A stretch of 64,000 bases of DNA from Prostheceraeus crozeri (taxonomy: Eukaryota; Platyhelminthes; Polycladida; Euryleptidae), in assembly GCA_907163375.1 (NCBI GenBank), contig CAJQUW010007090.1, positions 248,001 through 312,000 of the forward strand, written 5' to 3'. The translations under genes and the position numbers were made by a program. The notes beneath the pieces are model-generated. The model saw nothing but the letters and a program-made list of their open reading frames with translations, had not been told where the DNA came from and searched no databases. Positions within the stretch are counted from its first letter, which is position 1. Each line of letters starts with the position of its first letter. This document shows, one piece after another, positions 27,901 through 39,900 of the stretch.

Positions 27901-30900
27901 TCAGTCACGCAGCATGACCACATACAATCTGAGGAAGCATAATATTTCACTGAGAAAACGAAACCCATTAATGCCGAAATTCATTTTTTAACATATTTTG
28001 TGTTTTTATAAAAGATTTGCATTGTAAGTATAGGATTTACATATAAAAAGTAAAATATCAAATCTTCAAAGCACTTTTGGCCTTCTCATACCTCTCGCAG
28101 GAAATCCGGCAGTACACCGCACATGTTTTTCTGCTATGAATATGAAATAGTGTATGTGTACATATTCTCTATCAAATATCGAGACAGTTTCCTAAACATA
28201 ATGGTTTCTTATACAAGAGCGGCTGTGTATGCTGTTTGTGTGATAATATATGCAACCCCCATTGAACAACCTGCTGTGGCATCCGGTAGTATGGAATCTT
28301 TATATAAATACTGAATATGAAGCTGCACAAGTGCGCATTAATTATCATAATGATCATTTATTAGATGAATGGTGCATTTACCATTTATGTTCATTACTTT
28401 TAATCTGTTAGTTTGCATTCATGCACTAAGTGGTAAAAGCTTATACATGTACTAATTCTACATTGCATATTGAATATAATACAGTCTACAAATAGGTCGA
28501 ATAAATTTGATTTAGCACGTGGAGACAATAAGCGATTTTGTGACAGAGACAAAAGCCCATTTCTTCCAAAGCCAAATCACCTACTCTTGATTCGAGCAAC
28601 AAATGTATCAACATATTGCAAGTGTGTGATAAAGTTTTGAAGCACAGCAACTGTACCGCGAACACAACATTTTCCCACTGAATTATTGTTCAATTTGATT
28701 GAGTTCAGAACATCAACTTCGAGAAACTTCGAGCTGAGTCACATGATTCAGTATTTGATGCTTGAGAGCCTCTACAAAACGAGCAAATTTCATGTTTTGA
28801 CTTAATTTTGGCGATTTTACTCATTTTGTAGAGGCTCTCAAGCATCAAATACTGAATCATGTGACTCAGTTCGAAGTTGCTAGAAGTTGATGTTTTGAAC
28901 TCAATCATGTTTCAAATTTCATGGAATTCTGATAAATAGTCTCTTTTCTGCAAAAGAAAATGTGTGGACATTGCCAAGTGTTTCACAATCCATAGATACT
29001 TCTTAAATTCTACCATTGGATTCCAATGGGAATCGCTTGACCTTACCTATAACCGAAAGCGACTGGCTGTGACACTCAAGAATTTGATTCTTGTATTCAG
29101 CGTTTCACGATCTACAAATCCATGTTATTAAGCCCTTTGTGCGCGAATTAAGGAAGAAAGTGTCAGTAGCTCCCAGACTAATAGCAGTAGCCGAAACTTC
29201 GCACAATTTGGCGTGTTTAATGTTGAACTGGCTGCTCTTTGTTCGATTCCTACGGTATTATGTCAGCAGATTGTGCCATTTCATTAGCGCTGCAGATTCC
29301 AATACTTCCTTTCTAGTCAAACAGAAGAAGAGGCGACCTGTCAAATTCTGTGATCACAACGCTCCAGATAAAAGTCTGACTATGTCAGCACCGTCCAAGC
29401 CCATGGTATGGAGGATTAGTGACGTTAAAACATTATTTCTTGCATGCATGAAGAAGTACATTTCTCTACATGGATAAAATGTGTATGTTATTATTCCGCA
29501 AAAGATAGTGGAAGTTACGTAATCGGATAATAGCCGTGACAATTTTATCAGCCAGCACATGTCATCTGCCACTGAAAAACTTCGATGATCATTAGTGATT
29601 AAGTCTATGATCGGCAATGATATCATTTTATTTTTGTACTATTTTTGTACTTTTTGTATAATGAAAATATACTATTTTTAGTGAAGTATGCGTAGGCCAA
29701 TACGGTATATAGATCTAGTCATACGAATTTTTCGATTTACACTGTTACCATGCTACTTTTACTGCTCTTAGCAATGAAATTAAAATTTGATTGCATATAG
29801 TACCGATATATTCCAAATAATGGAAGACGAAGAAAGCAGTTTAGTCATACAAAACTCCGTGTATATCAAAAGTTAGGTAGGGCCTATGGCCTATGCATTG
29901 GACATCACAAGTTTTGATTTGAGCGCTATACACTCGAATTGCAAATATGCCTACAATATGCAGTTGGTTAGGCCAACAGTATCTTAAACACGAAAAAAGG
30001 CAAAAAATATTTAGATTACATTTAAACTCCGCGCTATATTTGTGTGAGTCACATCTGCTTCTTAGCGACCTGCAGTCCTGCATTGCTTGGCATGTGTGAT
30101 AGGAAGCTTGACAGACAATAGCCTGTTGGTTTTCGCTACATGAATCAACCGGTGGGGAAGGACATAGGTAGAACAAACGAAAGGGAAAAATTACTTCAAT
30201 ACAAAATGCGAAGAATCTATGATTAGAAAATATAATGGAACAAAACTTATTGATGATATCATTTTATCATTGCCGATCTTTTAATTTAGTTGTGTACTAA
30301 ATTCTGAGTATTCTGAGTTTTCTGTTGTGTACTAATTTTCTCAGTTAAATCTGTCGCTCGGAAACAAAATTTTCTAATTTCTTTTCATTTCCTATTAAGA
30401 AATAATTTGGACTGTGTGAGGAATACTGTTCGCAGTCTGGGGTATGTTTTACCTGCAGTATAGATAAAAATCAAATTACAGAACATTCATTTATATCTGA
30501 AAATCTGAAGTAAAACATTCAAATGAACTTTTATCAGATAAGCTGGAAAAAGAAGCAGCAGTGGTTACTAAATATCCCCGCGCTTACGCATCAATCCATG
30601 TTGAAACTGACAAATGTTATGAAATTCTAACCTTCACTACGACTCGACGATGCTTATCACAGTCTGTCTCGAAAACAGTAGCTTCACGTTCATTAGGTGA
30701 CATACGGCGACAAGTGTTCTACTTATTAATTTCACCGTTTTCACAGACTACGAATGTTAATTTCCAATTTCTCAGAGTTGAAAGTGCCGACTATTCATAC
30801 AAGCTCTCGACCTGCCAACGCGTCCCGTTTCGGTATCAGAAATCGGACTTGATATTTTCTAAAATTTTAATGCCATGAAAATAAGCAGAACTTTTTTGGT

Positions 30901-33900
30901 AACTTATCCTTTGACGACCTAAAATACGGTCATACAAACAACACTTGCAGTGCGATTTGAACATTTTTCCCGCCTAGACTGACAATCACTATCTTGCAGA
31001 TCTTCGTTGCACATAAACTATATCGTAGGTTGTGTTCAGACAGATAGGTGCACAGAAATCATCGGAGAGATGTAACAGGAAATGATGAATGCATGTTTCA
31101 AGCGTTACCTCTAACAGTAAGAGAATTTTTATCGAACTTTTCAGTATTGAAAGGTATGAGCGAACTAATCAACACACCTGCGTTCGAAAGCCAGTTAATT
31201 AATCGAGCATTTTGATGTTTACTTAATTCTGCGCATTGTACAATTCAGATGCACGTGTGGAGAAATCTACCATTTGTCAGTGTAAGTTTCCGCAGGCAAA
31301 CGTCCGATGACAGTTTGCTCTGCTTCGGTTACCCACTTTATGAAGTTTAATAATGCTTCATCGTCAGTCCTGTCAATTTGTTGGACACATGTGTTTCAGC
31401 TGGCGTAAATTGCAAATGCAAAAAAACAGACGAAGACTTATGAGACCGCCGAATTAGATTGTTTAAGCATGTCACTTTGCTAGAAATCCAAACTGATTCA
31501 AAACGAAGTCACAGGCAGGAACTTGCTAAGTGGACAAAAAGAAAGTTTTAATGCCTTATTAAGATGGGAAAAATAATCGGGCGTCGCTTGCGGATTGCTC
31601 TGAATTCCTTCAAAATGCTCCGATGGCTACGATTCCTTGGGATTCGAAGGATTCAGATCATTACGCAAATGTTTGCTCGATAATGTCGGTCCCTCCGATT
31701 ATTATGAAGAAAGATAGCATGCGCACGAAAAAAACGTTCACATACTTCTCTGTAGAACTTGACATCGTCTGCGCCTCTTTGCTGTGTGATCCGGTTGATA
31801 ACAGTCACTGAAACTTTGCACAATTTGGCGTGTTTAATGTTTATCTGACTGATCATTGTTCGATTCCTATGGTATTGTCAGCAGATTGTAGCATTTCATT
31901 AGCGTTGCATCTTCCAGTGCTTCCTTTCTAGTCAAACAGAAGAAGAGACGACCTGTCAAACTCTTAGAGACATGCCGTAAAATCTTCAATAGACCATCAC
32001 CTTCTACATCTTGGGAGTAGAAATAGTAGTTAGCTTGCTAAGAAATTCGACTGTGAATAGGGCTTGCAATTAATTTACCATTTATAACCGCTTATTCGCT
32101 GCATATTCCCACGATTGCCTAATATGCAGTGACCAGGTAAGCCGTTAATTATTGGCAATGGTGATTAAGACATATAGCCTTTTAGCATCCCGCATGACAA
32201 AAATTCTTCTTTCATTTGTAATCTTTCAAGAATAACATTTGTTTCGTGCATTGTATGGTTCTCACTGAATTTTCATAGATTTTATATGATTAATGTATTT
32301 TTGTTATAAAGTGACTTTTTTCGAACGGCGTAGCCTGGAAATTTCTACACGGAAGTTTCTGGCTGATTGGGTAGTCTCAGAGAGAGTCTTTCCTGTGGAA
32401 ACTCCTCTAGAAACTCTCCCTAATGACTGTATCTCTTCTGACTTACCCATAAGATATATTCAGCCTAAACCGTTTATAATTCTTAGAGTTATTTATATTA
32501 TTTCTTAGAGTCCACAAATTCGCTAACTGACTGTATATCATTGATATCACCAAGCGAATAACATCACAAATTTTCAAAAAAGGTACCTTAAAATTATTCA
32601 AGTATGTCTTCAAGCTCAATCCGTACAAATGAACTCATCATTAAATATCACATGCAATGATTTCATTTTGTGGTGTCCGTGGCACTGTGGTTAAGTGCTT
32701 GGCCTAGCGATCTTTTGGTCCAGAGATCGAGCCCCGAAGGTGTCATTGGAAGTGGGCAGGAAGGGCATCGGGACTGACTACAGCGCTCCATAAATCTGAC
32801 TATGTCAGCACCGTCCAAGCCCCAAGTATGGGGAGCAGTGACGTAAAAGCTTCAATGATTTCATTCTGAAAAATGATCTAACTTACACTCCAATAGGTAG
32901 TTGGTGGAGCAGCCTTTGGTTCTTTTAGGCTGCTACCTTTTAAATGAGAAGGCATACTGCGGCCTAATGAAATCCTTGACACTTCGGGTGTTGGATGAAC
33001 GCCAGCCATTTGGCGCCGTCGCATTTCTTGTTCTTCTGCTGCGCGCCTCTGTCGTTGCTCATTCTCTTTCATCCGCACAAGAGCATCATAATAATCCTGC
33101 AATTGTTCCCTGAAATACAAATATTGTGAGCCTCAAGCAGCTGTACATTACCATTTCTGAGCAGAAAATAAGAATATTTTACATGATAACAAGAGGGAAA
33201 TCAATGAATTGAAACTTGAATAAATGAATAAATCATGTCAGTTGCGTATAATGACAAAAGATGCCGCGAGTGTTTATGATTCTATCAAGGGACTGCTGTA
33301 ACCCGTGACCCTGTTTCAGGAAAAACATAAGCTGGTCGCGTATCGCACCTTCTCGCTTGACATTTTCACAAAGACATCGGACCGGTAGAGATAATGAATT
33401 CGGTATTCATGGGAAACTCGAATGCACAGATTCTATCTCAACCGCAAATGAGTACAGGTAAAAAATCAAAAATGGGAACTAGCAAGATTAAAAGCTACTG
33501 TCATTTATGAATGGAATGTGACAAATGCATACATGCCCTTTTGCATAATTCCAATTCCATACCGCATGATAACTTTTTCCTGAATTGATATTAGCGGGGT
33601 TTTGTTCAAACTACAGTTTCATTATGGCTTTGTTTGCAGCACTTTCATACCATTCGCAATATCGATTAGCCCTCAATCTCCAAACGTCGATTCAAAACAA
33701 CAAGATGCGTGACTATGATAACAATTACACTACAGACACAATGTCGTCTAAATCTTGAAAATATACCAGGTTATTAAGCTGCATTGGGACACATCGCAGT
33801 TTGAAGGAGGTAAAAAAGGACTATCTAACTGCGTCATTTAGCTTTCAAGATTCATTATAACCAAATGTTGGTATTTAATTCTCAATTTTTCTGACAAATT

Positions 33901-36900
33901 ATATTGCACTCTGAAGTTCAAGTTGTTCTGAAATGTTCTGCAGAATCATAGATCGATGCATTCTATTTCACAAGATATTTGACGCTCAAATAACGGTTCA
34001 CAAAATCATCAAAGAATCCGCTTCTACTACTTAACGGTTTCTGAGTTCTGATATCCTGCACGCACATTAGTTAAAATTCTTACTCTTGAAAAACATTTAC
34101 AGTCCGCAGCGTCGGTTGTACGTCGAATTCATTTCGATTTCTAGTCATTTCACCATGCACAGTATACAAATGAATTACCAGGTTTTCAGTAAGTTTGCTT
34201 TCTCACAAAAGTTCACCCGGTGGTCATCTTTCGGAGGTCAATTTTGTAAATGTAAAATAAGCAAATATTAATTCTTTCGAAGCTTAAACAATGAAATCTT
34301 GTGGACCTTTTATTATATACTCATATCGCAGCATAAAAGATCTCAGTAGAATTGGTACTCTTCACTGTTTCTTCGTGATCAATGACATACATAGGTTAAG
34401 CCTCTAGTAGATAAGAACAGACAAGCACGAGTATATTGTACGTATATAGGACTATGTGGTAGCGGACTTTGTCCATAGAAAATGAAACAATATGATATAC
34501 GAGTATGAATATTTTAATGAAACTCAGTTTCAGTTACTTGTCAAAAAATTATTAGCTCTGTCTGTAAATGACCAGTGTATAAAACGCTGTTGTTCATAGA
34601 TAGCTCTTTCTGCAAAACACCGGTCTAGACAGCGCCGTTTTTGACAATTAGCTCTGTCTGCAAAACACATGTGTACAAAGGATATTTCGTAGTAGCATGT
34701 AAGACAGTTTTACACATGATCCTGTTCAACAATGCGGTCATTAAATGTTGCTTAGCGCAACGCCAAGGCATGGTGCAACATCGCAGGCTATACAGACCGA
34801 TCTGTGCATAATATCCCGAACGATATCTATCCACAGTAGGGGGTCGGAACATCTCACACATTCAGTTCTGACAACACTACAGTCAACACACACTCCTCTG
34901 CGCAACATTGTGGTCCACATCAACTCTCTGTGCAACATTGAGGCTCATATTACAATCCCTCTGCGCAACATTGTGGTCAATGTAATCTCTCTGCGTGTCA
35001 TTGTGGTCTACATCATCTCTCTACTCAACATTATGGTCTACATCATCTCTCTACGCAACATTGTGGTCCACATCATCTCTCCGCGCAAAATTGTGGTCCA
35101 TGTAATCTCTCTGCGCTTCATTGTGGTCCACATCAACTCTCTGCACAACATTGTGGTCCATATCAACTCTCTGTGCAGCATAGTGGCCCAAGTCATCTCT
35201 CTTCGAACCACCGTGTTCGCGCGCACCTTTCTAGGCAGTCGATGGACATCTCTCTGTGCAGCACCGCATTTGTCACCCTCACAGAACAAGGCGATCATTC
35301 TTGATCTGCGATCTCCTCCATTATTTGAGAAAGAAGCGAGATATGAATGTAAAAATGAGTTCATCTGTTCATCTCACCAAGTTTGAACAACATTTCATGC
35401 CGTCTTTCAATTGACAGACGTTCAACTCGTCAAATGATTATCTTACTGAGAATTACGTAATAGTACGGAAAATCTACATCCCACTCCAGCTGAGGGATAG
35501 GATAGCGAGATTGTGATGATTATCATCAATGCTATCCAGCTAGCCTACGACGGAAGCAGTTGGACATTCGATTTCTCTATCTTTCGTTTCGAAACAATCT
35601 GTTATATGATTGATTAGAAGAATGAGCAGAAATGACAGCATGAGCGAAAGTATCACAGTTAAGCATTAAAATCATGATATGGTTGCCAATTTCCTTCACC
35701 GATATATAATCACATCACACACATGCAAAACGGCCGTTGAAGCAGGCGCTACGAATATCAATCGATGGAATGAAGTTATAGAAATTGACACGACTGTCAT
35801 GGGGAGCATTTAGGAAAAACACGAACTGAAAGATGGATAAATTTATTTGTTTCCTTGCGGGTAAAGATAAGTTTGAGTTGAGGAAATCTATGCGATGCTT
35901 TTTAAAAAGCTTGCTAACAGAATGATATTTAATCGCAGACGATGTTGGCTTAGTTAAAAAAGTTCAATATTTATTTTCGACATCAAAAGTTAAAAATGTA
36001 ATTGAAACCAGTCTTCAAATGGAAAGGTAAGTTTCTAATTGCATCGACAATAGCGAAAATTTCAACTTGTTTCGGGAACACAGTTACGCCTGTGACAGCA
36101 ACCACCTAAATCAATTTCTATCTCACAATAAACATGGACTTTTATACAAGTTAATGTCGATGAATTAGACTGGAAGATGTACCGGTTTTAATGTGACTCA
36201 TAACAATGGGAGGACTTATTTAGGTTTAGTTTTAACGAAGCAACAACAAATTCAGCACAGGGTTTTGCAATTTGATACTGAAAGTCTGGACTTATGTCGG
36301 GAATTTCTATAATGATATGGAAAAGTAATGATTTGGGTCATATTGATAGCTGCTGCACGCATTTTGACTAGTAGAATATACGACATTCAACTAGTCAAAT
36401 CAAGAAAAAATATTAAGAACAAGTAATTCAATAAAAGAAGCGAAAAGGAAACTAAGTATTATGTATTATTGGAAAATAAGAGCTGATTGGAAAAAATCTA
36501 ATTGTACTTCCATAACTCGATAATATTTCGAGCAAAATAGGCACGCAAATTTTTTGGATGACAGAGACCGAATTGGCTTCTGCCTGTGCTGCACTAAAAG
36601 ATCACTAAATATGATTTGGTTTTCAACTTGTCCATCCTATTGCATTCATTCACTTGTAAATCCACGTGTTCAAAACACTAGCCAGAACAGACTTTCCATA
36701 CGGAAGTTACTAATAAAATCCGCTCCTGAAGATTTTCTCTGCTTATGTTGAACACGGAAAAAATTTGGTAATTATTGAAAAACAGTCGATAATTTTTGAC
36801 AGTACTACATGTTGTATTTCACGACATATGTCATGTGAAGCAAGAAATGCACACACCTCTATCAGTGATGTCATAATTTAAATTATAGATTTTATGTGGC

Positions 36901-39900
36901 CTAGAGAGAGTTACTTAAACAAAAAGACATGGAACATAGACTGTTGATCATGAAGTTCATGCAAAGTCAAAAATGTGAGATAATAATGGAATGATGAAGT
37001 GACGATTTATTCCGTTTTTTAATTTTTTCCGTTTTTCAACACCAAAAGTTCATGTATAGTCAAGGTTAATTGTAGGGTGTCGGTGGTGAGATTACTCAAG
37101 CCCGTACCGCGGATAGGGACGAGAAAAATTGCAAGGTTTAAAACCAAAATTACAGCGGAAGTTTACATCATACTATATACTTGCATACAATATACTCCAT
37201 ACAGATAATGTAAAAATCAGATTCTGGTGTGAATCTAATGCGAAAGTTTCGAATTCAATGGATTCAAGCAAATATTTAGAAAAACAATGAATGCTCAACT
37301 TTTGGATAGCATTAGATTGATTGTCTTGAATTTGACACAGACTTCTCGACATGACATTGACAGATCAAGATTAATCATGAAATTTTATTGAAATATTCCA
37401 ACTTAAGATTTCCAACTTCAACTGTATCTGAGTCTCCAGAGCCTCTCCCAGATTTATCTACTTCTAGGAAAGCCCTCTGTTTGTTTTCCTTTTTTATAAC
37501 AACAGTCGTAAAATCTTTCATGTAGTTAACCAAGTGAGAGGTGTTTAACTTGTCAGCAAGACAGGCTCTCAGCGTCCAACACCTTTTAACGGTCGATGTC
37601 TTGACGGTGATATCTTTAAGTCTAACAGCGATGAAATAAGTATTTGCGACAACCAAAACTAAATTGACCAGGCTTATAATAAACCATGAATATAGTGTAG
37701 GACCTACACACTTCGTGATGGTATCATGCACCACTGAGATCTGTGAATTCGACAAAATTATCAGAATCGTCTGAAGAGGAAACTTACTCGACCAGAAAAA
37801 TGGTAGCAGGGGTAGGCGCAGTTGCACATCGTCCGGATTTCAGGGCAGAACGTGCAGTGCTCCTGCTCATTGACGCGCGCTCCATGACAGAAGAAAGATG
37901 AGGTTCTGTAGCACTCACTACATCACTAAAGCAGTAAAAGACCACACAAATGGAAGAACATCACAAGAATGACCCACAGCTAACATAGTAGCTTGAAATC
38001 AGACGTTTGGCGTAAGGTCTGTAGATAAGCGGCTTACCTCGATTTTAACGACAGCACAGGCTTGATCAGGAAAATGGAGCAGCGCTCTTCAATTGATTCA
38101 AATGTGTCGACCATCACTTGTGCCAATCGGATCCGCTCGTGACTGAGGTAGTCCATAATCTCCGTATATCGCCGATGACGCTGTAGAGATGAAGAATTAG
38201 ATCAGTTACAATAACCTTAACTATAAAAGTTAATCAATGTCACCAATAAATTTGTCTGACAGAAAGTGTGAGACATGCATAACATTGTCTATCAAAATAC
38301 GAAGGAACTTTGTCTTCGATTCAAGAGGAAATTAGCCGAAAAAATGAATTGAAACGAATACAGAAACTGTTAATTGAAGGAATTGAAGCAGGGTAATAAG
38401 ATAAAAGAATGTTTTTTCTTTTGTGAATGGAAATCGTGACATTGCAGATGCTACAATAGGAGTAACATTATAGAAAATACTCCAGTTGCATGCAAAAAGT
38501 GTGAATCAGAAAAAGTAAATTATTCGCCAATGAGTTTTATACCGCTGAGTGCGGCATAGCGGAAGACGATAGTGTTGACACCTCGACAATCGTTCTGGCA
38601 AAAGGTCGTAGAGTAAGTGATTCTCATCGTTTTCAATACGATGGAAAAATCTCAAGCTTTGATTAGTTCTTCTTGTTTTAATGCATTCCTTGTCGCATTT
38701 ACAGGTTCGTGAATTATCGTCAAATATCATTCTATGTGCTCGGTTGTCGATTCTTTGAAGCTTAGAGGCTAGCTTTTCAGGTAATTTGACAAAAACTGGA
38801 CAGCAGCATTCTATTAATGATCTGATAGTTGAATCATAGATCAAGTGATGTTCAGATGGGGTAATATATAATTTCATAGCTTCCAGCGCGTCGAATTGTT
38901 GATTAGCTTTTTTGACGATAGTCTGAATATGAGATGTCCAATCTAGGTGAGAATTCAAATGAACTCCAAGAACTTTGACCGCATCATCATCATTGGTGAT
39001 GACAAGGTTGCGTTATTACGAGTGTTTAACAGAAAACATGATTTTTCTGTGTTAACTGTTGGTCCGTTATTAGTTGAGAGATCATTAACTTCATCTGTAA
39101 TACTCGCTTTGATCCTCAGAGGGTCATCGGTATGGTTTTTGATGATGATGGTGAAGTCATCGGTACACTTAATCAGAGTTGAATAGTCTGAGTAACTCCG
39201 GAAATCTCCAACATACCCAGAAAAGATCATTGGTCCAAGAGCGGTACTGTGTGGAATTCCTCTTTTGACTTCGAATGGTGGCGATAAATTGTTATTGGTT
39301 TTTACGACAGATGAACGCTGCAAAAGATAGTCTTGAAGCCATAGTAAAAAACCATCTGGGAAACCGCTGAGTTTGAATTTCTTGATTGCATGTTTATGTA
39401 AGACACAGTCGAAGGCTTTCGTCAAATCGAAGCATAGTATGACACACCCGAAGCAGCCTACAGTCGCGGACTCGGATATCAGAACGCTTAGAAAATTCGG
39501 TATTATTCGGAGAAGCGGTCAGAACGTTGTCGTCAGCATTGCCGACTTGACAGTCATACTGTACCATATCTTCTATATATATATTTCTCGGAGATCTCTT
39601 GAAATCAATATATGTATGATCCAGTATGTTCAAATTTCTGGTTGGTCTAGTCACAATATCATATCGAGTTCAATGCACAAACTTGGAACATCAAATCGGT
39701 TGAAATCACCTGTTATCAAAAAAAGAATAGTCTTGTGAGCGTAGATCATTAACCATCTTTGTGATGTAGGCACTGGTAGTCAGCAATGATTCTGAGTTAG
39801 CAGAAGGACAAATATATACACATACAATGAACAGTTTGGGACTTGCCGGTGTGACAAGCGCACATTCAACACCATAAGGAAGAGTAGAGTTGCATTCGAT

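Larger units (their letters stand above)
22328..32886 (-). other. Intron 6 (about 10.6 kb)
   Basis: GTAAGT donor and TTTTCAG acceptor. It holds two large palindromes (23.5 and 28.7 kb), a hairpin at 26.7 kb, two copies of a ~165-bp repeat (29.2 and 31.8 kb) and a SINE against exon 6. The remainder is AT-rich with nothing recognised. Confidence 0.8.
33110..37787 (-). other. Intron 5 (about 4.7 kb)
   Basis: GTAAGT donor and TATTTCAG acceptor. It contains the ~48-bp and 30-bp tandem repeats at 34.5-35.2 kb. Otherwise AT-rich with nothing recognised. Confidence 0.8.

Noticed and set aside
30561-30878. 105-codon frame as an exon
   Set aside because: No motif, no good splice sites in phase, and it lies on the strand opposite the gene. 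Not enough support.
34745-35386. 213-codon open frame as a gene
   Set aside because: It exists because a 30-bp repeat has no stop in this frame. The opposite strand is also open, and there is no domain or splice context.
37375-37787. Continuation of the 150-codon minus-strand frame past the exon 5 donor
   Set aside because: The phase of the flanking exons uses a different frame. Beyond the GTAAGT donor the sequence is AT-rich and intron-like.
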